Assembly: GCA_003260075.1 (NCBI GenBank)
Contig: QLIY01000937.1
Location: 1 to 64,000, forward strand
Direction of reading: 5' to 3'
Length of the DNA stretch: 64,000 bases
From: Phallusia mammillata
Taxonomy: Eukaryota > Chordata > Ascidiacea > Phlebobranchia > Ascidiidae
Every line of letters starts with the position of its first letter. Positions within the stretch are counted from its first letter, which is position 1. The notes beneath the pieces are model-generated. The model made no database searches. It saw only the letters and a program-made list of their open reading frames with translations, and was not told the origin of the DNA. Position numbers and translations under genes: made by a program. Positions 12,201-36,526 of the stretch are shown piece by piece.

Positions 12201-14298
12201 ACCAGCAGTTTTTATCATAAAAAATCAACGTTTTGACGTCCCATGCAACAGGGGCCGGCAAACATTTTTGCACTGCGGACCGTTTTTGAAAGTGAAATTT
12301 TATCTCAGGCCGGCTTTCAACGCTTAAATTAATTTATCATCCCCGGGTTGCATGAGGAAAATTTGTTAAGCATTTAACCTGAAAATTATATGGCCCTGTA
12401 ACGAATTTCTCGCGGACCGGCGGTTGCCGACAACTGCCATACAAGACGCCTTCATCAGGGTAATGGCACATCTTACAAGACAAGTTGTATGGGAGTCTTT
12501 GAAATCTGTACAGAATTTTAAAAAATAATAATTTTGTATGTCCTCGTATGAAACAACTCAAACAATAGCCTATATATTATATTCCACAGGTTCTTCTGGC
12601 CGAAATAACTGGCGAAGCCGTGTACAGGACAGGTATTGAGCGATACATGACAAGGATGATGACTGCAGTACCCAAAACACCTCAGGGGCTTGTGTGGCCG
12701 AACGAATGGGCTCCCAACCGCTATACTGGTATAAATTCCATGATACAAATAATTTGTTTTAATAAAGGGGGCAGAACATATGCGCAACGGTTTTGTGAAT
12801 CAAAAATTGACGAGAAGGCGATTAGTAACAAAAAACTTGATGAACTAATTTTCCTTAGTTTTTGCCGTATAACACCTTTAATAGGCATAGTGTAATTTGA
12901 TTTATCGATATGCCATGATTGCTGATCTGCAACGACGGGGGGGGGGGCTTGATGAACTAATTTTCCTTAGTTTTTGCGGTATAACACCTTTAATAGGCAT
13001 GGTGTAATTTGATTTATCGATATGCCATGATTGCTGATCTGCAACGACGCTTCAGGGCTGGTCCCAGTATGAACATAGTCATCTCAGCTGATATGGTCGA
13101 ACTGGCGATCCCATACTACGAAGCTGACATGTGCAGCATACAAGGCAGGCAACGGTGCTTGTGATTTGACTCTTGGCGTTTTTTCCACTGAGCCTGTTTG
13201 TAGCTCAGTTGGTAGAGCGCAAAGACTCCTGTCGTGGGTTCGAATCCCACCGCAGAGCTTGCCTTTTGGTAATGCCTGGGAGACCGGCTCATTCGGTATT
13301 TCGCGTAGTGCTATCTTTTAGTGATCAGTTTTCGGTTGCTTTATTTTACATTATGCTGGTGAAATCGAAAATGAATGGTTATGCAAGGCAAACTTTTTGT
13401 ATGTTTTAGCCAACGCTGCGATGATTGGTCTCGCTGCGTCCATGCTGGATCCCCCAATGCCAAAGAAGTCGGCTTATATCGAGTTTGCGAAAAAGCAACT
13501 CCACTTAATGTTGGGTGATAGCGGAAAAAGCTATGTTGTAGGGTTTGGTACAAATTACCCTCGTCGCGTTCATCACAGATCCAGGTAAGAGTATATAATT
13601 TTGTGAATCTATATGTGTCAATGTGCGTCTTTGTATGTCTGTTTGCGTCTGTGCAGATATATTTAACTTGTCACTTCGGTATACGTTTGTTTCGTTTTCT
13701 CATTTTTAGTTTCAATCCAAGTAATCTCGATTTTGCAGTTCTTGTCCACCATTACCTGGCGCTTGCAATTGGAATGCTTACCACAGCGTTCGTCCAAACC
13801 ACTATATTTTGTATGGTGCACTTGTTGGAGGGCCCAACTTACGGGGAGTTTTCCTGGATCATAGAAGCAATCACCGACAATCAGAAGTCGCTTGTGATTA
13901 CAACGCTGGGTTCCAGAGTGCCATAGCAGGTTAGCAACACTTGATCAGTCGAAATCAGCCTATAGTGATAATAAATTGTCTCACAAAATCCCATGTTTAA
14001 AACAATGTAATTTTCAATAATTTATACCAGCACTGCAGGATTGCCGGTACGGTTGATCTCTTTGTACGTTGATTTGTTTATTTTTTTTTAAATGTAAATT
14101 TGTTGCCTTGTTAAAAACTTCTATATGAAAACACTGAAGGGGGGGGGGAATTTTAAATTAATGTAAATTTGTTGCCTTGTTAAAAACTTCTATATGAAAA
14201 CACTGAATATTTTTTTATGTAATTTTTACCCCTTGTTATTTTTTTGTTCTGTAGGATTGAAGCACTACGTCATGCAGAACCGAACCCAAACACCATAA
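3756..14298 (+). CDS. Secreted multi-domain GH9 cellulase (endoglucanase): signal peptide, sushi, 2x CBM2-like, GH9
   Basis: Exons: 3756-3825, 4501-4692, 5172-5329, 5558-5717, 6230-6694, 6986-7134, 8028-8175, 8322-8453, about 9022-9180 (cut by a G tract), 9535-9705, 10187-10371, 11074-11300, 11800-12013, 12590-12728, 13410-13584, 13739-13929, 14255-14298. Phases agree at every junction that can be tested. Roughly 990 aa. Order of parts: a hydrophobic signal peptide; a Cys-rich sushi/CCP module (exon 2); a CBM2-like module (exons 3-4, with WPTGFAGLIEFG); a Thr/Ser mucin-like linker (exon 5); a second CBM2-like module (exons 6-8); a second Thr/Ser linker; and the GH9 catalytic domain. Family landmarks are FDAGDH across 9535-10371, the His signature VVGFGTNYPRRVHHR near 13535-13580, and the C-terminal acid in SEVACDYNAGF near 13880-13915. 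GH9 enzymes hydrolyse beta-1,4-glucan. Likely roles are digestion of algal cellulose or remodelling of the tunic; the sequence does not decide. Confidence 0.93.
7218..7536. mobile_element. hAT-like MITE, 319 bp, with 8-bp target duplication
   Basis: It begins CAGGGGTGTGCAACC and ends GGTTGCACACCCCTG. Identical GTTTAAAC lies on both sides (7210-7217 and 7537-7544). It sits in a cellulase intron and has no coding capacity. Confidence 0.93.
8497..8658. mobile_element. hAT-like MITE, 162 bp, with 8-bp target duplication
   Basis: The ends are CAGGGTTTTTTTAAGG and CCTTAAAAAACACTG. The duplication CCTATGGG is present at 8489-8496 and 8659-8666. A possible solo terminal fragment of the same family (CAGTGTTTTTTTAAGGTG) begins at 14344, just after the cellulase stop. 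Confidence 0.88.
9022..9180 (+). other. Cellulase linker exon, damaged at its 3' end
   Basis: From the acceptor at 9021 the in-phase frame gives a Ser/Thr/Pro-rich linker (STSEQPSATSSSVTLAPVTG). Toward the tract a different frame becomes Thr-rich (SSTETTATNKTAVEK), so a frameshift lies around 9110-9135. The exon then runs into 75 G and no donor is visible. The true join to the exon at 9535 is hidden. Confidence 0.6.
9181..9255. other. 75-base pure G tract
   Basis: This uninterrupted G run splits the cellulase linker exon. The sequence after it (9256-9311) is repeated at about 9435-9497, beyond a second, 10-base tract at 9312-9321. Confidence 0.9.
12249..12436. mobile_element. hAT-like MITE, 188 bp
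   Basis: It begins CAGGGGCCGGCAAAC and ends GGTTGCCGACAACTG. The flanks CCATGCAA (12241-12248) and CCATACAA (12437-12444) match at 7 of 8 positions. The ends relate it to the element at 19100-19361. Confidence 0.8.
12836..13049. repeat. Duplicate intron segment around an 11-base G tract
   Basis: The stretch 12836-12936 recurs with single-base changes at 12948-13049, separated by G12937-12947. It sits inside one cellulase intron. Confidence 0.85.
13020..13270 (+). mobile_element. tRNA-derived SINE-like element
   Basis: It contains an A-box-like TAGCTCAGTTGGTAGAGC (13200-13217) and a B-box-like GGGTTCGAATCCCACC (about 13236-13251). The spacing is too short for an intact tRNA, because the anticodon arm is reduced. 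The upstream core TGATTGCTGATCTGCAACGA...CTTCAGGGCTGG recurs near 53515-53560 and, reversed, near 10960-11001, which marks a dispersed family. Confidence 0.65.
14091..14206. repeat. Duplicate intron segment around a 10-base G tract
   Basis: 14091-14138 is repeated at 14160-14206, separated by G14139-14148, in the last cellulase intron. Confidence 0.85.
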
Positions 14299-14403
14299 AT
14301 TAAATTAATGCCTGCCGCTAAATCGAACTAATATATTTATACACAGTGTTTTTTTAAGGTGTTAAAAAACCTTAAAATATCTTATGTGTTGAAGTCACCG
14401 CGA

Positions 14404-14409
14404 AATAAA
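14404..14409 (+). promoter_or_regulatory. Candidate poly(A) signal of the cellulase gene
   Basis: AATAAA about 105 bases after the stop. No other support. Confidence 0.45.
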
Positions 14410-14782
14410 AAATGACCTTTCAACTCAGTTTTAACAGAGGACAGTGACTTTTACTTGTTTGAATATATGTTTTGAACAGCACATTTCGTTGTCAAGAATG
14501 TTTCTCGGTCCTACGAAATGACTGTCTACTCAAACTTACGAAAATAAAATTGAAATTTCATAACTATTAAGCTACAGTTTAAAATGTAGCTCATAATGTA
14601 TAATTCTTAAATAATTTACGTCATACAACGTCAGTTAACAGATATGTCGACCTAACACCATCTTATCAAAAGTACCTATATTTACATACTTTTTTCAAAT
14701 TTCCTGCACATTGTGAACTAGATCACCTAAGACACTAAAATTCGCAAACCTGCTGTGAAAATAATGTAACTGTGCGAACGAG

Positions 14783-14788
14783 TTTATT
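14783..14788 (-). promoter_or_regulatory. Candidate poly(A) signal of the ammonia-lyase gene
   Basis: TTTATT on the plus strand, so AATAAA on the minus strand, about 190 bases beyond the stop. The interval between the two convergent genes (14299-14975) otherwise shows nothing I recognise. Confidence 0.45.
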
Positions 14789-14975
14789 CCCATACGAATA
14801 CTACAATAAAAGATTTCAAGTGCAAGAGCGGGTAAAAATTTACAAAAAGGCAAGATGCAAGAACTAAAAACCTAAGTACCAGAAAACAAAAAAACAAGCC
14901 ATTGATTACATGAGCTTTGAGGTAACAAGTAGACACAAGAAATTTGGGTAAAACCCAAGCAGCATAAGAAAAGTG

Positions 14976-17900
14976 CTAATCAATTTTCCAGTGAAGCTCT
15001 TCGCCGTATTCCTCGCTTAGACGCTGGTGAAGCAACTTAGCGTGATCGAGATCACGTGTTTCCACGGTACAACGCACACACGTCTTGAAGACAAACGCCG
15101 GCAGCGACATTCTGTCGTGAAGAATGTCTTTGATGCTGTAAATAAAAATGTGGAATAATTTGTAGCGATGATAACTTATTTTGAAGCGTAAAAAACTTTA
15201 ACTGCATCTGGTTTTCTGGGTGAACAAGTTGTTGTCCCAGAAAGAAAGTGGGTAAGAAAAGTTATCACAAAAAGTTTTATGTGTTAGTTTATTCAACACT
15301 TATTTTAACGATTAAGTTGGTTGCAATGGGGATATCTACAAGTGTCAAATACATTAAGTACAGGGACTGGCGTTATAAAAAAAAAATAGTTTGGTTCATA
15401 ATCGTCTCTTGTTCATTACAGAAATTTTTGGAACTATACCGAGGTGGTATTTTTTGTGAAATTTGTCGGAAAGGGGGGGGGGGGCATTAAGTACAGGGAC
15501 TGGCGTTATAAAAAAAATAGTTTGGTTCATAATCGTCTCTTGTTCATTACAGAAAGACGTTTGGAACTATACCGAGGTGGTATTTTTTGTGAAATTTGTC
15601 GGAAAGGTTTGGCAATTCTGAGTGTATAAAAAGGGGAAAATAAACTACCAGAACCAATAGTTCAACAAAAACTTTTTGGTTTCTGGAGTGCATAGAATTC
15701 AAGAACAATCGTACAAACAAACTAACCTTGCTCCCATGTTAGCGATCAACGATAGCAAATGGGATAGACCACCAGCTCTGTCACTGATAGTGCATGTGAA
15801 CCTGCACAATCTGCCTTCCATCATAAGAGCACGGTCGATGACTCTACCAAGCACTGTGATGTCGATGTTGCCACCGCAAAGCACACAAGCAACTCTGTGA
15901 AGGAATGCTAGAGGTGAATTTTCACAGAGATTAGTACAACTGATTTGAAACTACAGACGTTTTTGAAAATCGCGTAGTTCTACTTTCGGATACGAACTTA
16001 TTTGATAAGGATTAGATGTACAAAATACGTTTAGGTAAGCGCAAATTGCTTTGTCATAAAATTCGGTCTATCGGGGAAAAAAGGCTTGCCAAATTGAGTC
16101 CTTATTAACCGTTATTTTCTGTATTAATTTTATTATCGGACTTACTTTTTTCCTTTCAATTCTGGAACTGCATTGGCCAGAATCGCAGCCAAACCGGCGG
16201 CACCAGCGCCCTCCACGACAGCTTTTTCAACCTCAAGCAACCGCATGATAGCGGAAGAGATGTAATCCTCGGTCACAGTAACCATGTGATCAATAAGAGG
16301 GTTCGCTGTAGCGAAGGCATTGTGTCCTACCTGCAAACACAAAATTTAGCGGTCAACATGCAGCATTTGGTTTTAAAATTTCAGAAAGGAGTAGAAAAGA
16401 GCAGGCAGAAAACCAAACTGCTTTCTTTTTACGTAAAGTACTAGAAAGTATCGAGGTTTGTTTCTTGAGCAACACACAAGTTATTACACAAGAGTTATGT
16501 CTTCTATTGTACCTCAATGACACTAAGTCCGTCCGCTATTGAGTTCTTTGCCCCATCTCGTGATATGGGACATGAAACAGGACGTCCATGATTTCTTGCA
16601 GTGCTCCACGAAGGACAACGTTCTGACTCTACACCCTAAACAAGCAAATAAAATGTTAAAAAATCACTTGAAAGAAACCTCAGTAGTGCATCATTCAGGT
16701 CTGGGCTGTAAAATGTCCAGCAGGGCTAGATAGCAGAATATATAAGCAACGTAAATACACATTGAAACCAAAGCATTTCTACCAAACGCAGTATATGGTT
16801 ATGGCTCTAAAATATTACTGTAATGATTAGGAAAAACTTTTGGATTTCTTTATTTTTTGCCCATATAGATACGTTTCATATTTGAAAGTAGCGCTACGAA
16901 TTTATACAAGTTAAAAGTTCGACACAAAATCCGAAATTCAAGGATTTGTTTATAGGCAAGTTAACAGTTTTTTTCGCAATAAACCTTTATACGATGTCAA
17001 TTTTCACTGTGGCACAGGAATAGTGAATGCACCATTTCAAATCAAGCCCTTTTAGACATGAGTTCTTATATTCGAAGCAATAGACTAGGCATTTTTCGCA
17101 GGATATCTCACATTTGCTACTAGTTTTCACTTACCACTATTTTTACGCCTGGTTTGAGATGTTTCACGGCAGCAGCTATTCCGCCGACCAGCCCACCTCC
17201 GCCAATCGGCACAACAATGTAATCTACATCCGGGACATCCTCGAGGATTTCCAGACCGACGGTGCCCTGCCCGGCAAGGATGTCAGGGTGATCATACCTG
17301 ACACAGTAAAAATAGGCTACGTTACATAAAATACGTCATTTCCAGGACCTCAGACTGATGGTGTTTTTTTGTAAGCTCGACACTAATAGAATTAACAGAA
17401 AAAGCTGCATCGCTAATAAAACATGATTTACATAATGCTTTAACCCAGTGGTTCCCAAACTTTTTAGGTATGCGGCGCACGAAAGAACTAAAATTTGTTT
17501 TGCGGCACACTTTGCCGGTAAACCAGGGGTGCAAAAATTTTTTCGGAATCTGGTAGCGCGCAAAAAAATTTAGTAGCGCATACGTTTTTGTGTATGTGTC
17601 TTTTTCCACCTAATGCACGACCATTTCGCCACTTATAGCCGTATCGCAGGTTCCTATTTTACAAACGGCCACCAAATGTCTCAAATTGTTTATAATCTAG
17701 TGATTTAAAGAATTTTGATTTATTTCACAATATCCCATTTGCTTGGACCTGAAAGTTTATGCCTAATCCATAGATTGAACTGAACAGCTTAATGATTTGT
17801 TTCAATTGTTAATGACGCCACTATCTAAATTGTTAAGTTGTTTGTTGCCTAACATTTGGCATTGTTTGCACACAATAGCGTACAAAAATGTCTGTCACGT

Positions 17901-20900
17901 ATTGCTACCGAGATAACCCTAGTAGCCCTGAATACACTATTTATACCAGTTTTATAGCCTAAAATTAAGTTTAAATCAACGCGTTACTGCCAACACATAT
18001 ACTTCCATATATAGTTTCGCGGCCGCACTAATTCGTCTCCGAGTACGCATACGGGGGCAGGTTGTGGAGCACTGTGCTTCGCGGCATAACCTATTGGCAT
18101 AGGTTTTGGAAATTGGGCTTGCCCGATATCCAGTTTTTAACCCGACGCCTGACGAATCGTAGTTAAAATTGCTGATTCGGCAAATCGGTCTTTCGGCTCG
18201 TCTTACATGTTCTCAGATACAAACAGCAAACGTTCAAACCTGACGCAGAGATTGCGTTGCAATGGCAACTGAGTCAAAAGTCCGTGTGAAGTGACTGTTT
18301 GCAAACTTCGTTGCACAAATAGCAGACTAAAGCACGTTTTACTCGTTTATAAATGTATCGGTATTTGTTCCGATGCCGCCTAAGTATCGGATGAGTAGCA
18401 ATGCCACAAATAGCATCAGGTAATAGTGTATTAACGGGCTAACCCTAAATACAACAACATGTATTGATTTACGTTATTGGACGCATCATACGAAGATTTG
18501 ATTCTGTAAATTAATTAAAAAAATATAGACCACCTTTAATTGTGACTACAAACTGCGTCGCGCACGCAAGTTTATTGGTCTCGCGGCGCGACCGTGCGAT
18601 CGCATTTTTGCACCCCTGCGGTAAACATAACAAAAGTTGTTTAAAGAATGAGAATCACTGCTCTAATCAATCCCTTTTATTTTTTTCACCCTCAAAACGG
18701 ATGTTTCAGCACGTTTAAATGGCAAAATACAATTGTTGACATGTTTGCAAAAAAACAGTCCACAAACGATCTGGTTTAAAAAAGGTGTTTTCAAGCCTTG
18801 ACCGTACAAGATAACTTTTAAGGCTATTATTAAAAAACCACAGATAGGTATAGCACTTACCCGTTAATATAAAGAAGGTTGTGTTTTTTGCCATAAGACA
18901 TTGCATAAGCTTTTGCTTCATCAAAGGGGGGGGGGGTCACAGTAAAAAATAGGCTACATTACAAAAAATACGTCTTTTTCGGTGTTGCAACCTCGGACTG
19001 GTGGTGTTTGTTGTAAGCTCGACACAGCACGTACTTCGAAAATAATGAACAGAAAAAGCTACATCGCTAATAAAACATGATTTGCATAATCCTCTAACTC
19101 AGTGGTCGGCAACCGCCGGTCCGCGAAGAGTTCGTTACCGGGCCGTATAATTTTTCAGGTTAAATGCTATAAACCATTTTGCCCATGTATCCCTGGCATG
19201 ATAAACTAATTTAAGTGTTTTTATAGCTATATATTTGTAGTTTTTTGAAGACCGGTCCGCGATNCCTACATTGTCGAAAACGGTGGTGTTTGAAGACCGG
19301 TCCGCGATAAAATTTTAGTTTCAAAACCGGTCCGCAGTGCAAAAAAGGTTGCCGACCCCTGCTCTAACTAACCAATACCATTTATTTTTTTCACCCTCAA
19401 AACAGATTTTCCAGCACGTTTGATTAGAAAAATACAATTGTTAACATGCTTGCAAAAAACAGTCCACAAACGTTTTGGTTTCAAAGAGGTGTTTTTAAGC
19501 TTTAACCATACAGGATTTAAGGCCTTTAATAAAAAAGAACACACTTTTTATTTATCGATTGGGAAGTATTTTTTTACGTTTAATATGTATAGCACTTACC
19601 CGTTAATATAAAGTAGATTGTGTTTTTTGCCATAAGACATTGCATAAGCTTTTGCTTCATCAAAGCGGTCTCCGTACAAAATAACTTCCCCGTTTAAATC
19701 CCGGCAGCTGTTAACCTGAAACCGATCCGATTATTATCAACATGTAACTTTTTAAGGATCAGTTTTTTCATTTGAGTAATAAAAATGAGGGGGGGGGGAT
19801 ACAAAATAACTTCCCCGTTTAAATCCCGGCAGCTGTTAACCTAAAACCGATCCGATTATTATCATCATGTAACTTTTTAAGGATCAGTTTTTTCATTTGA
19901 GTAATAAAAATGACGGTTTTTAGCTTATATTTAAAATACTTGGCATATAAACGCATAATTTGTTTGGTTAGTCTTAAAACTTTCTACCTCAGCAACAATT
20001 TTATCGTTAAGCAAACTCAATACCGGCTACAAGCTATAGCCATTTATGTTTTACAACTATTATTGAAAAAAGATTAGTAGGTGATAATGAGAAATTCCGC
20101 GTTTGTTATTATTACCCATGGGAAGGGTGTCATAATATGTTATTACCCACCTTGACCATCGGAGCTTGAACCGGCATGACCACAGTGACAGCCACATTTA
20201 GTTTGGACGCTTGGTAAACAAGCGCTTGTGCGTGGTTGCCAGCTGACGTAGTGATGACACCTCCAGCTTTTTGCTCGTCAGTCAGGTTAAGAAGAGTGTA
20301 CAGTGCACCGCGGTCCTTAAAACTACAGATAATAAAGCATTAAAGTTTTCATACATTCTTATGATAGAATCCTAACTGAGAAAAAATCGCAAATCCACGC
20401 TTCGGTAAAACTATTATAATACAGAATACGTATAGTTTATGATGGATCACAGATATGTGAAAAGATAAACATAGATCCAATAAAATCAATCCAAATTGCC
20501 AAGTTACGGATAAAACCATGCTTTTTTGTCATTAATGCTGAAGTGGGCTAGAGTGGACAGAATAACATACGCAAATTTTCTAACCCTGTAATTCTAAAAA
20601 TATAGTTATTCATGGCATTTCCCTTACTACGCTGTCCTTTGTAGGCGTGACAGCAACACGACTTGCGATTGGCCGAAAAAAGTAGGCGGGGGGTCACCAT
20701 AATAATAAACACGAGTCATCACTACTACGTAGCTGGCGGTCACGTCAGGAAATCGTGTAAGATTGGCGGCCCGCATAAAGGTGATAATTTACAGCCAGCC
20801 TGATAGAACTCCGGAACCCCTTTGACTAAATCTTTAAACAACGTTCAAATTTTCATACCTGCCAGTAAACTGCATGTAATCCTTTTTGAAGTAGAGGTCC

Positions 20901-21709
20901 ATTCCCAGTTTTGATGACATCCTGGTTCGCTGCAGAGCAAAATATTTAATGAATTTTTGTTCCAGTTTTAACATCCTGAATTCAATAAAAGCGTTACATT
21001 CTTTTATTTTGTACATAAGGTTTTGATACATTGCGTCGTGCTGGATGACCCAGTTGATAACTTTACATACAAACGTAAAGCGATGTGATGGTATAAATAT
21101 TTCTTGGTTAGTAGCCTACATTGTCGAAAACGGTGGATTAAATCCATCCACTAAGAACTTGAGATCGGATATTATTTTATTCGACACTTAACCCATAGTT
21201 TCATTTACCGTGCATGGTGTCCGGACTACTCCACCTTTAATCTTCTTTTGCGCGTCGACCACCCGATCATATTTTACTACAACTGGGTTTTCAGGGTCGC
21301 AATATGGATCCAAAATTTCTTCCTCTAAAATTGATGTGCTGCTTCCACTGCTAAAATTTACAAATACCATAATGATCTAACTGTAACTGGTAAGAGATCA
21401 AAGACTTTTCGAAATACTTGTTTCAGGTGATAAAAGTCGAACCATTAAGTTAATAGGCCACTAGGACGGTAGTTGCAGATAAAGTTGTGGATTAAAACGG
21501 ATTCTGCGATTGGAGACTTTCAAAACTACATTTAAACCTATTTACGTTTAAAACAAGCTCATGTAACTGACTAAGATAAAATAATAGTAGCTGAACTACA
21601 GTAAATAAAAAGAATTTAGCCTTATGTTACAACAACAGTTCCATAACAGGAAGAAACTTGGTAACATAAAAACTTACTTGACACCGTTTGTGCTTGGAAC
21701 TTCCTTCAT
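14976..21709 (-). CDS. L-threonine/L-serine ammonia-lyase (PLP fold plus ACT domain)
   Basis: Ten exons in transcript order: 21709-21678, 21350-21209, 20929-20859, 20322-20151, 19715-19600, 17297-17135, 16635-16513, 16330-16146, 15894-15727, 15135-14976. All phases close and the product is 443 aa. It is a fold-type II PLP enzyme that deaminates threonine or serine to the 2-oxo acid and ammonia. The PLP-binding lysine is Lys84 in SFKDRGA; the substrate loop SAGNHAQ is at 108-114; the phosphate-binding GGGG is at 210-213. From about residue 360 an ACT-type tail follows ([20 protein letters not shown], then [14 protein letters not shown]). Serine racemase and mammalian serine dehydratase lack such a tail, so this fits the catabolic, ilvA/TdcB-like threonine dehydratase class. 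Introns carry several hAT elements, and partial allelic copies of exon 5 lie at about 18861-18925 and 19799-19838. Confidence 0.92.
15352..15606. repeat. Duplicate intron segment around a 12-base G tract
   Basis: 15352-15472 recurs at 15485-15606 with small indels, separated by G15473-15484, in the last ammonia-lyase intron. Confidence 0.85.
17446..18660. mobile_element. Outer hAT-like element carrying a nested hAT insertion
   Basis: The left end is CAGTGGTTCCCAAAC and the right end GAGAATCACTG. The flanks CTTTAACC (17438-17445) and CTCTAATC (18661-18668) match at 6 of 8 positions, so the target duplication has decayed or one side carries SNPs. Without the nested insert it is about 110-120 bp. 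It sits in an ammonia-lyase intron, at the same position where the other haplotype copy carries a different element (19100-19361). Confidence 0.75.
17524..18618. mobile_element. Nested hAT-like element, 1,095 bp, with perfect 8-bp target duplication
   Basis: It begins CAGGGGTGCAAAAATTTTT and ends AAATTTTTGC-type ATTTTTGCACCCCTG. The direct repeat CGGTAAAC flanks it exactly at 17516-17523 and 18619-18626, inside the outer element. There is no long open frame, so it is non-autonomous. Confidence 0.93.
19100..19361. mobile_element. hAT-like MITE, 262 bp, with perfect 8-bp target duplication
   Basis: The ends are CAGTGGTCGGCAACC and GGTTGCCGACCCCTG. CTCTAACT flanks it at 19092-19099 and 19362-19369. 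An N at 19264 marks an internal join: the 22 bases after it also occur near 21116-21137, and AGACCGGTCCGCGAT appears on both sides of the join. Confidence 0.92.
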
Positions 21710-22647
21710 TTTTTAGGACAAGAACACAATATAACTCTTACAAACTTTCTTGTATCTTTCAATACAGGCCTAACCTTACTACACACAACAACAACGACGA
21801 TGACAGGATAATATTAACAAGGCATGTTTTCGCATTTAGTAGTCTAGTCCCTGTGGCCTGGTTTGTCGCAGGAAAAAATACTGCGTCTATGACGTAGTAC
21901 TATACTGTGCGTGTTACGTCATAGCAGCCCGTTGAATCATAGATCATTATTCATCGGATGTAACACACAAACAAGTCGGTCTACTCTCTACCTACTGTAC
22001 AGTGTAGTGTTAGATTAGAATGACCGAATATACATTTTTCCACGCTTTAGTATTCCTTGGGAGGTATTGTTGCAATTCCTTATGTTAAGTATGGGGGGGG
22101 GGCACCTACTGTACAGTGTAGTGCAGTGGTTCTTAACCTTTTTGGTGTGGTTTCCCACTAAAGTAAGGGGGGGGGGTGTAGTGTTAGATTAGAATGACCG
22201 AATATACATTTTTCCACCCTTTAGTATTCCTTGGGAGGTATTGTTGCAATTCCTTATGTTAAGTATCAACTTTATGGTGCTGTAAAAGTCATTCAGGTGA
22301 CCAGGTCCATTTCAATTCACTCAAAACTACAGAAAAAAACAATTTTCTGCACTCAACGTCAACTAGTGGTTGTCCGATTCAACTATGTATATCAAAACGA
22401 CAGAGTTCTTTGGCAAGTTAAAAGTGATTGGGTATACTGCAATAGCCTGCTTACAGCCACTTTAAAACAATGTGTACAAATTTGACTTGTATTTAGGGGT
22501 AAGGCTTCGTCACGATACACGAAAACATATACCAGCGTACGATACCGACACTTTACTAGGCTTTGGCATTAGACGCTGTTGTAAGTTCATGTCGATAGAA
22601 GCACAATAGGCGACAGGATTGACAAAGAAATGCCATGGCAGGTTTAA
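21710..22647. other. Intergenic region with triplicated segments and a polymorphic hAT insertion
   Basis: 21995-22092, 22103-22124 and 22177-22267 are versions of one sequence, broken by G tracts at 22093-22102 and 22167-22176. In the second version an hAT-like end (CAGTGGTTCTTAACC, from 22125) follows GTGTAGTG, and the third version resumes with TGTAGTG. The first version has the uninterrupted, empty site. No gene is seen. Confidence 0.75.

Positions 22648-36526
<13,879 letters not shown>

Larger units (their letters stand above)
17288..19914. repeat. Two to three haplotype copies of one ammonia-lyase intron and exon
   Basis: 17288-18925 and 18937-19683 align over their whole non-transposon length, including the start of exon 5. 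A further restart at 19799-19914 repeats 19672-19788. The breaks are G tracts at 18926-18936 and 19789-19798. Divergence is clear (SNPs, indels, different transposons), as expected for alleles of a very polymorphic animal. Confidence 0.85.

Noticed and set aside
13194-13262. Functional tRNA gene
   Set aside because: A and B boxes are present, but the anticodon region is too short for a cloverleaf and the flanks belong to a dispersed repeat.
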